A stretch of 64,000 nt of DNA from Ruminococcus gauvreauii (GCF_025151995.1 NZ_CP102290.1:2790001-2854000), one strand, 5' to 3'; positions 1 through 8,945 are shown, numbered from the stretch's first letter. Notes: generated by a model from the letters alone, not told the origin. Numbers and translations: made by a program.

Positions 1-494
1 AACTGGATGAAACACCGGAAAAGGAAACTGATTTCGACGGGCCGGCAGCAGAGGAGAGGGAAGATATCTGTATCTATATCTGCGGTGCGGTCGCTGTACC
101 GGGAGTCTATGAACTGGAAGCAGGCAGCAGGGTGATCCATGCGGTGGAAGCTGCGGGAGGTCTGACGGAGGAAGCGTATGCCGGGGCCCTGAATCAGGCA
201 AGGCAGCTGTCTGATGGAGAACAGATTACCGTTCTGACTCTGGCTGAGGCCGAGGCGGCGGTACAGGACGGCGCTGGCGATATGCAGGGGCAGACGGATG
301 GGAAAATCAATATAAATACGGCGGATGCCGCGAAACTGACGGAATTAACGGGAATAGGCGCGGCTAAGGCAGAGGCGATTCTGGCATACCGGGAGGCACA
401 TGGCACCTTTCAGGACATTGAGGAACTCAAAAATGTTGACGGGATTGCAGACAAGACGTTTGAAAAGATAAAAGAGAGCATCACGGTGAATTGA
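1..494 (+). CDS. comEA: ComEA family competence DNA-binding protein, 3' part
   Basis: The 5' end lies outside the window; the reading frame is open from base 3 and gives about 163 visible residues. Two domains are seen: an SLBB-type region with the motif ICGAVAVPGVYEL and AVEAAGG, then two helix-hairpin-helix motifs starting at INTADAAKLTELTGIGAAKA and ending with GIADKTFEKIK. This pair is the standard architecture of ComEA, the membrane-anchored receptor that binds double-stranded DNA outside the cell for uptake through ComEC. comEC lies 3 kb downstream, but a two-component system and a GerM-domain lipoprotein are placed between them. The N-terminal membrane anchor cannot be seen. The family is certain; natural transformation in this organism is inference. 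Confidence 0.9.
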   Translation, partial: LDETPEKETDFDGPAAEEREDICIYICGAVAVPGVYELEAGSRVIHAVEAAGGLTEEAYAGALNQARQLSDGEQITVLTLAEAEAAVQDGAGDMQGQTDGKININTADAAKLTELTGIGAAKAEAILAYREAHGTFQDIEELKNVDGIADKTFEKIKESITVN

Positions 495-507
495 GGAGTG
501 AAAAAAT

Positions 508-1197
508 ATGAGTAAAAAAGTACTGGTCGTGGATGATGAAAAGCTGATCGTAAAAGGCATACGGTTCAGTCTTGAGCAGGACAATATGGAAGTTGAATGC
601 GCTTATGACGGCGAAGAGGCGCTGGAAATGGCGAAGAATAATGAATACGACATTATCTTGCTGGATCTGATGCTTCCCAAGCTCAATGGTCTGGAGGTAT
701 GTCAGCAGATCAGGGAATTTTCTCAGGTACCGATCATTATGCTGACGGCGAAGGGCGAGGATATGGATAAAATCCTGGGCCTTGAATACGGTGCAGATGA
801 TTATATTACGAAGCCGTTTAATATTCTGGAGGTCAAGGCGAGAATTAAGGCGATCATCAGAAGAACTTCGAAACCGGCAGCTAAAGAAGAAAAAGCAAAA
901 GTGGTGGAGATCAACGGACTGCGACTGGATTGCGAGAGCAGACGCGTGTATATCCAGGGAAAAGAAATTAATCTGACAGCCAAGGAGTTTGATTTGCTGG
1001 AGCTTCTGGTATTTAATCCCAACAAGGTTTACGGCAGGGAAAATCTGCTTAAGATCATCTGGGGGTATGAGTATCTGGGAGATGTCAGGACGGTGGACGT
1101 ACATATCAGACGCCTGCGGGAAAAGATAGAGGCAAATCCGAGCGATCCCAAGTACGTGCATACGAAGTGGGGAGTGGGTTACTATTTCCAGGCTTAG
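508..1197 (+). CDS. OmpR/PhoB-family response regulator
   Basis: 229 residues. The N-terminal receiver domain has the acidic pair in VVDDEKL, the phosphoacceptor Asp53 in ILLDLMLP, the Thr of LTAKGED and the Lys of ITKPF. The C-terminal winged-helix DNA-binding domain (about 130-229) ends in the typical DVRTVDVHIRRLREKIE and KWGVGYYF segments. The ATG is preceded by a GAGGAG-type ribosome binding site 13 bases after comEA. The next gene is a histidine kinase, so the two form a pair. The sequence resembles the WalR/PhoP group, but none of the usual Wal accessory genes (walH, walI, walJ) is present, so no gene name is assigned. Confidence 0.93.
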   Translation: MSKKVLVVDDEKLIVKGIRFSLEQDNMEVECAYDGEEALEMAKNNEYDIILLDLMLPKLNGLEVCQQIREFSQVPIIMLTAKGEDMDKILGLEYGADDYITKPFNILEVKARIKAIIRRTSKPAAKEEKAKVVEINGLRLDCESRRVYIQGKEINLTAKEFDLLELLVFNPNKVYGRENLLKIIWGYEYLGDVRTVDVHIRRLREKIEANPSDPKYVHTKWGVGYYFQA

Positions 1198-1243
1198 TAT
1201 AACAAGACATTTCAGGTTTTTTAAAAGTCTGCGCTTCAGGATC

Positions 1244-2623
1244 ATGCTGATCCTGGTCATCATCGGAATTGTGCCGAGTATTGTTGTGGAAAACGGTATT
1301 GTGAGCAGTTATGAGGACCGGGCGGTTTCGCTCCGCAACTCGAATGTTAAAAATCAGTGTGATATTCTGTCGAACCTCCTGATATCGGAAAAGTATTTTG
1401 AGGATTCCGCTTCCACTTCTGTGGATGGAGAACTGTCGCTGTTTTCCAACATTTACAGCGGCAGGATCCTTGTCATAAATAAAGACTATAAAATCATATT
1501 TGACACGTATGATCTGGATAAGGGAAAGGTCATCATCTCGGAGGAGGTTGTCAAGTGTTTTCGCGGCCAGGATACCAGCCAGTATGACAGCAAAAACCGT
1601 TTTATAGAGATCGCGGTTCCCATCCAGGAATCCCGCGGTGAGAAGGAGATAAGCGGTGTCATGCTTGTCAGCGTGTCAACGGACGAGATAGCCGTCAGCA
1701 TCGATATTCTGGAACAGAAAGGCATGCTGCTGCTTCTTGTCATTGCGCTGCTGGTTCTTGTGTTTGGCTATATTCTGTCGGGCATTCTGGTAAAACCGTT
1801 TGCTCGCGTCACCAAGGCGATCGAGGATATCACGGACGGATATCTGGACGAAAATATTTCCGTGCCGGATTATACGGAGACGGAACTGATCACCGATGCA
1901 TTCAATAAGATGCTCAGCAGAGTCAAAACACTGGATGAGTCGAGGCAGGAATTTGTCTCGAATGTTTCTCATGAGCTGAAAACTCCGCTTGCATCGGTTA
2001 AAGTGCTGGCGGATTCACTCGTAGGCCAGGAAAATGTGCCGATCGAGATGTATCAGGAATTCATGCAGGATATCACGGAGGAGATCGACCGTGAGAACAA
2101 GATTATCACAGACCTTCTCTCGCTGGTCAAGCTGGACAAAAAGGCGGCTGATCTCAATATAGAATCTATCAATATCAATGAGCTGCTGGAACTGATACTG
2201 AAGCGGCTGAAGCCGATCGCTGCGAAGCGGAATATTGAATTGATCCTGGACAGCTTTCGGCCGGTAAATGCGGAGGTCGATGAGGTGAAACTGACACTTG
2301 CACTTTCTAACCTCGTGGAGAATGCGATCAAATATAATGTGGATGCAGGATGGGTGCGCGTTTCTCTGAATGCGGACCACAAATATTTTTATGTGACGGT
2401 GGCGGATTCCGGGGTCGGTATTCCGGAGGACAACCTGGATCATATTTTTGAAAGATTTTACCGTGTCGATAAATCGCATTCCAGAGAGATCGGGGGTACC
2501 GGTCTGGGGCTTGCGATCACCAGAAGTGCTGTTCTGATGCATCACGGTGCGGTAAAAGTTTACAGCAAGGAAAACGAGGGAACTACATTTTCTGTAAGGA
2601 TACCGCTCACATATATTGATTAA
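1244..2623 (+). CDS. Membrane sensor histidine kinase
   Basis: 459 residues from the first ATG. Order: N-terminal membrane segment, extracytoplasmic sensor region (about 25-155), second membrane helix (LLLLVIALLVLVFGYIL), HAMP linker, HisKA domain with His243 in SHELKTPLASVK, then HATPase_c with the N box (NLVENAIKYN), DSGVGIPEDN, the F box ERFYRVD and the G box GGTGLGLAI. It is the likely partner of the regulator just upstream. The start is uncertain: the frame is open back into the upstream gap and encodes a plausible basic stretch (RHFRFFKSLRFRI) directly before the chosen ATG, but no ATG, GTG or TTG is in frame there, and the ribosome binding site before 1244 is weak. A CTG at 1229 or an ATA at 1199 could be the true start. 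Confidence 0.92.
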   Translation: MLILVIIGIVPSIVVENGIVSSYEDRAVSLRNSNVKNQCDILSNLLISEKYFEDSASTSVDGELSLFSNIYSGRILVINKDYKIIFDTYDLDKGKVIISEEVVKCFRGQDTSQYDSKNRFIEIAVPIQESRGEKEISGVMLVSVSTDEIAVSIDILEQKGMLLLLVIALLVLVFGYILSGILVKPFARVTKAIEDITDGYLDENISVPDYTETELITDAFNKMLSRVKTLDESRQEFVSNVSHELKTPLASVKVLADSLVGQENVPIEMYQEFMQDITEEIDRENKIITDLLSLVKLDKKAADLNIESININELLELILKRLKPIAAKRNIELILDSFRPVNAEVDEVKLTLALSNLVENAIKYNVDAGWVRVSLNADHKYFYVTVADSGVGIPEDNLDHIFERFYRVDKSHSREIGGTGLGLAITRSAVLMHHGAVKVYSKENEGTTFSVRIPLTYID

Positions 2624-2644
2624 ACGTCAGTCAGAAGGGAAGTC

Positions 2645-3574
2645 ATGAAAAAGATATTATATGGAATATTCCTGGCAGTATTCTGTCTCGCTGCCGCCGG
2701 ATGTTCCGGCGGGAAACAGGAAAAAGAAACTGACAGTGAGTATCAGCTGTATTATGTAAGCGAAGAGAAAAGCAGGGTAGTGAATACGGAATGCGTATTG
2801 GAAAACACCGGCACAGAGGCCATGGTCACTGAGATGTGTACACAGGTTTTTGAAAAACTCGGGGAGGAAACGGGCACGGACCTTTTGCCGGACGGTGTGA
2901 ATCTGATCAGCAGGAAGCTGTCTGAGGATGTGCTCTGGCTTAATTTTAATCAGGCGTACAATGGAATCGATAAGACGGAAGAAGTATTAATCCGTGCGAG
3001 CCTGGTCAGGACTTTCACTCAGATTCCGGGAGTTACCTGTGTGGGTTTTCAGGTAGAAGGTGAACGTCTGAAGGATTCTTACGGCAAGGATGTGGAGCTT
3101 CTGAACGCCGATTCCTTTGTCGAGAATTCCGGCAGTGAGATCAACGCCTATCAGTCTGTTACGATGAAGCTTTACTTTGCGAATGAAAGCGGTGACCGAT
3201 TGGCGGAAGAAAGCCGCAGCGTGTACTACAGCACCAGTATGCCTCTGGAACGTGTGATCGTAGAGCAGCTGCTGAAAGGTCCGAAGGAGCAGGGACATTT
3301 AGCTACAATGCCGCAGGAAACGCGGATCTTGGGAGTAACGGTTGCTGATGGTGTGTGTTATGTAAATCTTAACAAAGCCTATCTGGATATGGCGCCTAAT
3401 ATGCTGGCAGAGATACCGGTGTATTCCATTGTCAATTCACTGACACGCACGGGTAATGTGAAACAGGTCCAGATTTCCATTGGCGGGGAAACCAAGGTGA
3501 AGTATCTTGACAGCGTCAGCCTGGATCAATTCTTTGTCCAGGACATGAGCTTTGTGGAGGATGCGGATGAATAG
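2645..3574 (+). CDS. GerMN-domain lipoprotein (sporulation/germination type)
   Basis: 309 residues. A lipoprotein signal peptide is clear: MKKILYGIFLAVFCLAAAGC, with the lipobox Cys at about residue 20. Two GerMN repeats follow, at about 32-155 and 170-300; both contain the pattern of a conserved hydrophobic strand, NFNQAYN or NLNKAYLD, and a later segment on propensity to test expectation (IRASLVRTFTQ, YSIVNSLTRTG). GerM of Bacillus subtilis has the same double domain and is needed for sporulation and germination; related lipoproteins occur with two-component systems such as LpqB. Directly downstream of the kinase gene (21 bases), so it may modulate that sensor. The exact role cannot be read from the sequence. 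Confidence 0.85.
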   Translation: MKKILYGIFLAVFCLAAAGCSGGKQEKETDSEYQLYYVSEEKSRVVNTECVLENTGTEAMVTEMCTQVFEKLGEETGTDLLPDGVNLISRKLSEDVLWLNFNQAYNGIDKTEEVLIRASLVRTFTQIPGVTCVGFQVEGERLKDSYGKDVELLNADSFVENSGSEINAYQSVTMKLYFANESGDRLAEESRSVYYSTSMPLERVIVEQLLKGPKEQGHLATMPQETRILGVTVADGVCYVNLNKAYLDMAPNMLAEIPVYSIVNSLTRTGNVKQVQISIGGETKVKYLDSVSLDQFFVQDMSFVEDADE

Positions 3575-5771
3575 ACGTCCATTATGCCTGCTGTGCATCG
3601 CGGTTATGGCAGGTATCTGGCTTCTGGAAAGTCTTGGGATCACCCATGCGGGCGGTCCCGGACCGAATGAAGCCGTTGCGGCATTTTCAGAAGAAAATGC
3701 CAGGTGCCGGGTAACGGGAAGAATTTTCCGGCAGGAAACAAAAAGTGACAAATCTTATCTCTATCTGAGAGAAACGGAACTGGTCATTCAGACCAGACGT
3801 TATTCCATTAGAAATATAAAAATTAAATCAGAGAAAAAAGAGTCAGTTAAGATCGGAAGCATAATCCTCGTAACGGGAGAATTGTACAGCATTCCGTCCC
3901 CCACGAATCCGGGGCAGTTTGACCAGGGATTCTATCATACTGTCCAGAAAATCGATGCGCTGATGAGTGCTGAGACGATCGAGGTCCTGGATGGAAACGG
4001 ATACCCCATACGGAATTTCCTGGCCGGCATCCGAGAGGAAATGTGCGGCTTCCTGCAGCGGGAGGCGCCGCGGGAGGCAGGGGTGCTTGCGGCTATGGTC
4101 CTGGGGGATAAAAGCCTGTTGGAAGACATCGACAGGAGTTCCTATCAGATGGGCGGGATGATGCATATACTGGCCATTTCAGGACTGCACCTGACAGTGA
4201 TGGGAATGGGCATGTTCCGTCTTCTGATGAAGCTTGGATGCGGCTGCAGGATGGCAGGGAGTATTTCTGCGCTCCTGATGGTGGGATACGGTATTTTTAC
4301 GGGTTCCAGCGTCTCAGCAATGCGGGCGGTTATCATGTTTGCTCTAACTGCAGGAGCCCGACTGACCGGCAGAACGTATGACCTGATGTCTGGTCTGGCG
4401 TTCTCGGCGCTTCTGATCCTGGCCGAATATCCGGGATATCTGTGGTACAGCGGTTTTCTGCTGTCTTATGCGGCCGTGCTGGGGATTGGCCTGATACTGC
4501 CGGTATTCAGGAGCAGGGAAGGAGCGGGAAGTGCCTTAAAGTCTTTTGGCGCCGTGTGGATCATGACTTTTCCGCTGACGCTGTACTATTTTTATGAACT
4601 GCCGGTATTTGCCCCGCTGCTTAATCTTCTGCTGCTTCCGATACTTCCTCTGGTGCTGGGTTCTGGTGCCGCAGGATGTCTTGGCGGTTTGATTTCGCAG
4701 GGCGCTGGAAGAATGCTGCTCCTGCCTGGGAAGCTGGCACTCGCAGCGTACGACGCCGTGCTGCAGATCGTGTGCAGAATTCCGTTTGCCACCTGGATTC
4801 TGGGAAAACCATCGCAGATTCAGATGACGATTTATTATATAGCCGTGGGAATGTGGATCTGTCTGATGTATGGGAGGCAAAAGAGGCGGGATAAAAGTGT
4901 CTGGCAACTGCTGCTGCCTGTGCTGGCCGTGGTCTGCCTGTGTATTCGCATTCCGGGCGGATTGCAGGTGACAATGCTGGATGTCGGTCAGGGGGATTCT
5001 TTTGTGTTCGGATTACCGTCGGGAGCGCACTATCTGCTGGACGGGGGGAGCAGCAGCACAGGAAACGTGGGAACCTACCGGATTCTGCCATACCTGAAGA
5101 GCAGCGGAATTCAGACGCTCGAGGGGGTGTTTGTAACACACGGTGACGAAGATCACACAAACGGAATACTGGAGATACTGACGGCGATCAGGGAGCACCG
5201 CACCTCCCTGCGTGTAAAGAAACTGCTGTTGCCGTACTGGATGAAAACAACCGGAAAAAAAGAGCTGGCAGAGGCGGCAGAGGCGTCGGGGATTCCGGTC
5301 ATCTATCTGAAAAAGGGGGATCGGATCATAGACGGTGAGGTCTGCATTACGGTGCTCCATCCGCCGCCGCACGAGATTCCGGAGGACGAAAACAGCGGGT
5401 CTCTGACCCTGAGAATTGATTTTAAGAGATTCACGGCAGTTTTTACGGGAGATCTTTGCGGGAAAGCGGAGGAACAGGTGGCAGAAGGAGATGTTTCCTG
5501 TCAGCTTCTGAAGGTTGCACACCATGGTTCGGTTTCCTCAACGGGAGAAGAATTTCTGAATGCGGCGCTGCCGGGTATCTGCTTTATCTCATGCGGGGCG
5601 GACAACAGATATGGACACCCTCATCCGGAGGTGGTAAAGCGTATTGAACGTACGGGGGCCAGGATCTGGCAGACCACGGAAACGGGAGCAGTCATGCTTG
5701 AGACAGATGGAAAAGAAAAGCTGAGGCTGACAAGTTTTATGGATAAATCAGGCGTTGACAAAGCGGGATAA
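3567..5771 (+). CDS. comEC: ComEC/Rec2 DNA internalization channel
   Basis: 734 residues from ATG 3567, chosen because GGAGG sits 6 bases upstream; TTG 3552 and ATG 3561 are in frame but poorly placed. It overlaps the end of the preceding gene by 8 bases. Domains: N-terminal DUF4131/OB-like region, the competence membrane domain with many helices (about 190-455, including ILAISGLHLTVMGMGMFRLL), and a C-terminal metallo-beta-lactamase-like domain with TMLDVGQGDS and the metal-binding motif THGDEDH (His525, Asp527, Asp529, His530). The family forms the inner-membrane channel for single-stranded DNA; the C-terminal domain is thought to degrade the other strand. All key residues are present, so it appears intact. 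Confidence 0.95.
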   Translation: MNRRPLCLLCIAVMAGIWLLESLGITHAGGPGPNEAVAAFSEENARCRVTGRIFRQETKSDKSYLYLRETELVIQTRRYSIRNIKIKSEKKESVKIGSIILVTGELYSIPSPTNPGQFDQGFYHTVQKIDALMSAETIEVLDGNGYPIRNFLAGIREEMCGFLQREAPREAGVLAAMVLGDKSLLEDIDRSSYQMGGMMHILAISGLHLTVMGMGMFRLLMKLGCGCRMAGSISALLMVGYGIFTGSSVSAMRAVIMFALTAGARLTGRTYDLMSGLAFSALLILAEYPGYLWYSGFLLSYAAVLGIGLILPVFRSREGAGSALKSFGAVWIMTFPLTLYYFYELPVFAPLLNLLLLPILPLVLGSGAAGCLGGLISQGAGRMLLLPGKLALAAYDAVLQIVCRIPFATWILGKPSQIQMTIYYIAVGMWICLMYGRQKRRDKSVWQLLLPVLAVVCLCIRIPGGLQVTMLDVGQGDSFVFGLPSGAHYLLDGGSSSTGNVGTYRILPYLKSSGIQTLEGVFVTHGDEDHTNGILEILTAIREHRTSLRVKKLLLPYWMKTTGKKELAEAAEASGIPVIYLKKGDRIIDGEVCITVLHPPPHEIPEDENSGSLTLRIDFKRFTAVFTGDLCGKAEEQVAEGDVSCQLLKVAHHGSVSSTGEEFLNAALPGICFISCGADNRYGHPHPEVVKRIERTGARIWQTTETGAVMLETDGKEKLRLTSFMDKSGVDKAG

Positions 5772-5789
5772 AATGGGTATCGTAGTTGT

Positions 5790-6770
5790 ATGAAAAGTAT
5801 ATTGGAAGATATTAAAAATAATGAATTTAAACACGTCTATCTGTTTTACGGGGAGGAAGGATATCTGAAAAAGCAATACCGGGATAAACTTTCGTCAGCC
5901 TGGCTGCCCGAAGATGACACGATGAACCGCACGGTATTTCGTGGCAAAGGAGTTTCACCGGGCGAAGTGATCGATCTGGGAGAGACGCTGCCTTTTTTGG
6001 CACAGAACAGGGTGATCATCCTGGAGGAGACGGGATTTTTTAAGGGACAGTGCGAAAAACTGCCGGAGTATCTTTCACAGCTGCCGGACTATCTGTATCT
6101 CCTGTTTGTGGAGGAGGAGATTGATAAAAGAAGCCGTATGTATAAGGCGGTAAAAAATACGGGAAAGATCGTGGAATTTGCCCGTCAAAATGAGGGCACA
6201 CTGATGCGCTGGGTACTTGGAACACTGAAAAAGGAGGGCAGGAAGATCACGAAACAGGACATGGAACTGTTTCTGTCATGTACCGGAAATGATATGTATC
6301 AGATTGAGAATGAACTGGAAAAGCTGCTTGCCTATACAGCGGGACGCGATGTGATCTCGACTGCTGACATCGAGGCCGTGTGTTCTGTACAGGTGGCCAA
6401 TCATATCTTCGATATGGTGCGTGCGGTTGCTCAGAAGGACCAGAAACAGGCTCTGAAGCTGTATTATGACCTGCTTGAGCTCAAAGAACCGCCGATGCGG
6501 ATTCTCTTTCTTCTGGCAAGGCAGTTCAATCATCTGCTGCAGATAAAAGAACTGTCAGAGGCGGGATACAGCCAGAGTGAAATGGCTTCTAAAATCGGAG
6601 TACAGAGCTTTGTGGTGCGGAACTATCTGGGATATGCGGGCAAATACAGGAAACAGATGCTGCAGGAGGCATTGGATGATTTTCTGCAGGCTGAGGAAGA
6701 GGTGAAAACGGGCCGCCTGACAGATGTGATGAGCGTAGAGCTGCTGATCGTGAAATACAGCGCGGCATGA
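5790..6770 (+). CDS. holA: DNA polymerase III subunit delta
   Basis: 326 residues, usual length for HolA. It begins with the conserved YLFYGEEGYLKKQY region that corresponds to the degenerate Walker A of the clamp-loader delta subunit and continues with the typical helical collar (VANHIFDMVRAVAQKDQKQALKLYYDLL, then ILFLLARQFNHLLQIKEL). Delta opens the sliding clamp ring during loading. It lies 18 bases after comEC, as in Bacillus subtilis, where the gene is yqeN. The TGA stop codon lies in the loop of a strong hairpin (see 6755-6783). Confidence 0.94.
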   Translation: MKSILEDIKNNEFKHVYLFYGEEGYLKKQYRDKLSSAWLPEDDTMNRTVFRGKGVSPGEVIDLGETLPFLAQNRVIILEETGFFKGQCEKLPEYLSQLPDYLYLLFVEEEIDKRSRMYKAVKNTGKIVEFARQNEGTLMRWVLGTLKKEGRKITKQDMELFLSCTGNDMYQIENELEKLLAYTAGRDVISTADIEAVCSVQVANHIFDMVRAVAQKDQKQALKLYYDLLELKEPPMRILFLLARQFNHLLQIKELSEAGYSQSEMASKIGVQSFVVRNYLGYAGKYRKQMLQEALDDFLQAEEEVKTGRLTDVMSVELLIVKYSAA

Positions 6771-6783
6771 TGCCGCGCTGTAT
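6755..6783 (+). terminator. Hairpin spanning the holA stop codon
   Basis: A perfect inverted repeat of 13 bases per arm (ATACAGCGCGGCA and its complement) with the three bases TGA, the holA stop, as the loop. There is no run of T after it on either strand, so it is not a classical intrinsic terminator. It lies between converging genes (holA on plus, the small membrane protein on minus) and may stop or stabilise both transcripts. Confidence 0.5.
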
Positions 6784-6794
6784 GCCGATGCCCG

Positions 6795-6992
6795 TCAAAG
6801 CGGCCAGCCGCACAGCCACGCAACGGGCGTCATGATCAGATAGCAGACTGCAAACACAGTGCCGAGCGTGAGGATCGGAAGTCCGAAAAATACCGACAGC
6901 AAGGCAGCGGTTGGACTGTATGCAAAGCGTATCTCTTTTATCCTGGTATTATGCACTGCATGTATATTTGTGATGGAAATTGCTCGTGTCAT
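6795..6992 (-). CDS. Small hydrophobic membrane protein, unknown
   Basis: 65 residues. An AAGGAGGGG ribosome binding site lies 5 bases before the ATG at 6992, which strongly supports translation. A polar N-terminal third (MTRAISITNIHAVHNTRIKE) is followed by a long hydrophobic stretch (about residues 27-62, including LLSVFFGLPILTLGTVFAV) that can form one or two membrane helices with a Pro/Gly break. It is downstream of rpsT on the same strand but beyond a terminator, so it probably has its own promoter; a TATGCT box lies about 25 bases before the ribosome binding site. I do not recognise a family. The good ribosome binding site is the main evidence that it is real. Confidence 0.6.
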   Translation of the reverse strand: MTRAISITNIHAVHNTRIKEIRFAYSPTAALLSVFFGLPILTLGTVFAVCYLIMTPVAWLCGWPL

Positions 6993-7080
6993 ATGGACCC
7001 CTCCTTCTTATAGTTACAGCATAGCAGACGGGAAATTAAAATGGTAAAAGGAATACGGGAGTGTGTGTTAAGAGCGCATA

Positions 7081-7120
7081 AAAAAGAACAGCCACTGACG
7101 GGATGGCTGTTCTTTTTTTG
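7081..7120 (-). terminator. rpsT terminator
   Basis: Stem AAGAACAGCCA / TGGCTGTTCTT (7084-7094 with 7104-7114), loop of 9 bases, flanked by A runs and T runs on both sides, so it can work in both directions. It follows the rpsT stop codon by 9 bases on the minus strand. Confidence 0.85.
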
Positions 7121-7128
7121 TCATGTTA

Positions 7129-7392
7129 TTATGCGATTGAATTTACTGCTTTGGACAGACGGGAAACTTTTCTGGAAGATGTGTTTTTATGGTACACACC
7201 TTTTGCAGCAGCCTTGTCAATTGTGGAAATAGCTTCCAGTAAAGCGCTGTTCGCTGCTTCCTTGTCTTTATTTGCAACTGCTGTCTCTACTTTTTTGATA
7301 GAAGTCTTTACAGCAGATTTGATTGCTTTATTTCTGGCAGCCTTTGTTCTGTTTACCAGGATTCTTTTTTTTGCGGATTTAATATTAGCCAA
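7129..7392 (-). CDS. rpsT: 30S ribosomal protein S20
   Basis: 87 residues from TTG 7392, giving the canonical start MANIKSAKKRILVNRTKAAR. TTG is chosen because a GGAGGTG ribosome binding site lies 7 bases upstream; the longer in-frame reading would put that site inside the gene. S20 is a basic helical protein binding the 5' domain of 16S rRNA. The position between holA and gpr is the ancestral Bacillus/Clostridia order, and the gene points opposite to its neighbours as in many Clostridia. A non-ATG start in rpsT is known in other bacteria as a way to limit translation; that it does so here is inference. Confidence 0.97.
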   Translation of the reverse strand: MANIKSAKKRILVNRTKAARNKAIKSAVKTSIKKVETAVANKDKEAANSALLEAISTIDKAAAKGVYHKNTSSRKVSRLSKAVNSIA

Positions 7393-7496
7393 AACGTACA
7401 CCTCCAATAATCATCTGATGATTTATTATTTTTTTCTGTTTTCTCATTTTTCATATATTAGAGTGACACGAAGCTCTAACATACACATGCTTATAT

Positions 7497-7525
7497 ATTT
7501 TATGACACTTCTTTTTGTTTGTCAA
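7497..7525 (-). promoter_or_regulatory. rpsT promoter
   Basis: On the minus strand TTGACA (7520-7525), a 17-base spacer and TAAAAT (7497-7502). The leader to the TTG start is about 100 bases and includes a small hairpin (AGAG/CTCT, 7459-7476). Confidence 0.75.
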
Positions 7526-7663
7526 TACATATTTCAGGAAAATCCGGGAGAAAAAAGTAACATGCTTAATGTCCGACACTGTACAGATTTTCATGCTGTC
7601 TGGACTGTTGCTGGCAATCACTGCACAGAGGGCTTCCTCTGCGTGAATAAAACAAAAAATTTA

Positions 7664-7692
7664 TTGACAAATGCAGGGTGAAATTGTACAAT
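7664..7692 (+). promoter_or_regulatory. Promoter of the sugar-binding lipoprotein gene
   Basis: TTGACA (7664-7669), 17-base spacer, TACAAT (7687-7692): a near-consensus sigma-A promoter. The leader that follows is about 130 bases long and holds two inverted repeats. Apart from this and the rpsT promoter, the stretch 7393-7831 contains no credible gene. Confidence 0.8.
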
Positions 7693-7709
7693 AAAATTAG
7701 TCAATTGAC

Positions 7710-7755
7710 AGGCTTTTGATAGGAGTGAAGCCTAGTTTTACTAAAATTTTAGTAA
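7710..7755 (+). promoter_or_regulatory. Two inverted repeats in the leader, candidate operator
   Basis: A hairpin AGGCTT/AAGCCT (7710-7715 with 7728-7733) is followed by a perfect 18-base palindrome TTACTAAAATTTTAGTAA (7738-7755). The palindrome lies about 40 bases after the predicted transcription start, a common place for an operator. No regulator gene is adjacent, so the binding protein is unknown. Confidence 0.45.
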
Positions 7756-7831
7756 TGGCGGACATTACAGAAAAAAGTCTTCAGTGACATAAGGTTAGGA
7801 GTGTCAAAAAAGGTATAGGAGGAAAAGGTTT

Positions 7832-8914
7832 ATGAAGAGAAGGTTATTAGCATGTTTACTGACTGGAGTATTAGCACTGGGGATGCTGTCCGGCTGCGGC
7901 GGCGGTGAGGAAAAAAATGCTGCTCCGGCAGAAAAATCAGATGCAGGCGGAGATGAAGATGCCGCGCCTGCGGAAGATTCAGACGCAGGCGGCGAGTCGG
8001 CAGAAGGGTCGGGGGATCTGGGAACAGTTACACTGATTCTCAGTAACAGAGATGAATTTCTCTCTACATTGGAAACCGGTGTGCAGAATGCGGCTAAAGA
8101 CATGGGCGTCAACATGGTAACTCAGGATGCTCAGAATGATACCAGTAAACTGCTTCAGTTCGTTGAGACGGCAAGGAACGACGGACAGAAGGCGATTATC
8201 GTCAATCCGGTTGACCCGGCGACATGTTCTCAGATCGTCGAGGCAGCAGGCGATATGAAAGTTGTACTTATTAACAGATATCCGACAGAAGAATCTGTAT
8301 TGAGCGATAGTGTGGTATACGCGGGATCCGACGAGATGGAATCCGGAAAGTATCAGGGGGAATACCTGGCTGAGCAGTTTAAGGCAGCGGGCAAGACAGA
8401 AATTAAGTATATCCTGCTGAACGGTATGATTGGACAGACATCTACCACACAGCGTACAGAGTCCTGTCTTCAGGCACTGGAAGACGCCGGAATTACAGCG
8501 ACGGAGGCAACAGCTCCGCTGGCGGCAGACTGGGACCGTGCGACAGCACAGGATATGATCACACCGCTCCTGACAACCATTGAATATGACTGTATTATTT
8601 CCAACAATGATGCGATGGCACTGGGAGCGATCGAAGCTATGAATTCCGTAGGCATTGATCCGGCTTCGGTTCCGATCGTAGGTGTAGACGCAACAGTTGA
8701 CGGATGCCAGGCAATCAAAGAAGGTACGATGGCTATGACGGTATTCCAGGACGCAGAAGGACAGGGAGTTGCAGCTATGAAATCCGCACAGAATCTCGTA
8801 GATGGAAAACCTCTGAATGAAGGAACAGATTTTACACTGGATGAGACGGGACATGTCCTTTGGGTACCGTTTGTTCCTGTTACAGCTGATAATGTAGATG
8901 AATATATGAAATAA
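7832..8914 (+). CDS. Sugar-type ABC transporter substrate-binding lipoprotein
   Basis: 360 residues. It has a lipoprotein signal (LLACLLTGVLALGMLSGC, lipobox Cys near residue 22), then an Ala/Glu/Asp-rich linker with two near copies of APAE.SDAGG, and a periplasmic-binding-protein type I fold (Peripla_BP_4) with VTLILSNRDEFLSTLETGVQ, KAIIVNPVD, the hinge region and DCIISNNDAMALGAIEAM. This family delivers ribose, galactose or related sugars to ABC importers, or to chemoreceptors. No permease or ATPase gene is nearby, so it is an orphan here and must use a transporter elsewhere or act as a sensor. A strong AGGAGG site precedes the ATG. It interrupts the conserved rpsT-gpr order. Confidence 0.88.
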   Translation: MKRRLLACLLTGVLALGMLSGCGGGEEKNAAPAEKSDAGGDEDAAPAEDSDAGGESAEGSGDLGTVTLILSNRDEFLSTLETGVQNAAKDMGVNMVTQDAQNDTSKLLQFVETARNDGQKAIIVNPVDPATCSQIVEAAGDMKVVLINRYPTEESVLSDSVVYAGSDEMESGKYQGEYLAEQFKAAGKTEIKYILLNGMIGQTSTTQRTESCLQALEDAGITATEATAPLAADWDRATAQDMITPLLTTIEYDCIISNNDAMALGAIEAMNSVGIDPASVPIVGVDATVDGCQAIKEGTMAMTVFQDAEGQGVAAMKSAQNLVDGKPLNEGTDFTLDETGHVLWVPFVPVTADNVDEYMK

Positions 8915-8945
8915 TAAAGTTTTAAGCTGATTATGCAGTATGTGA

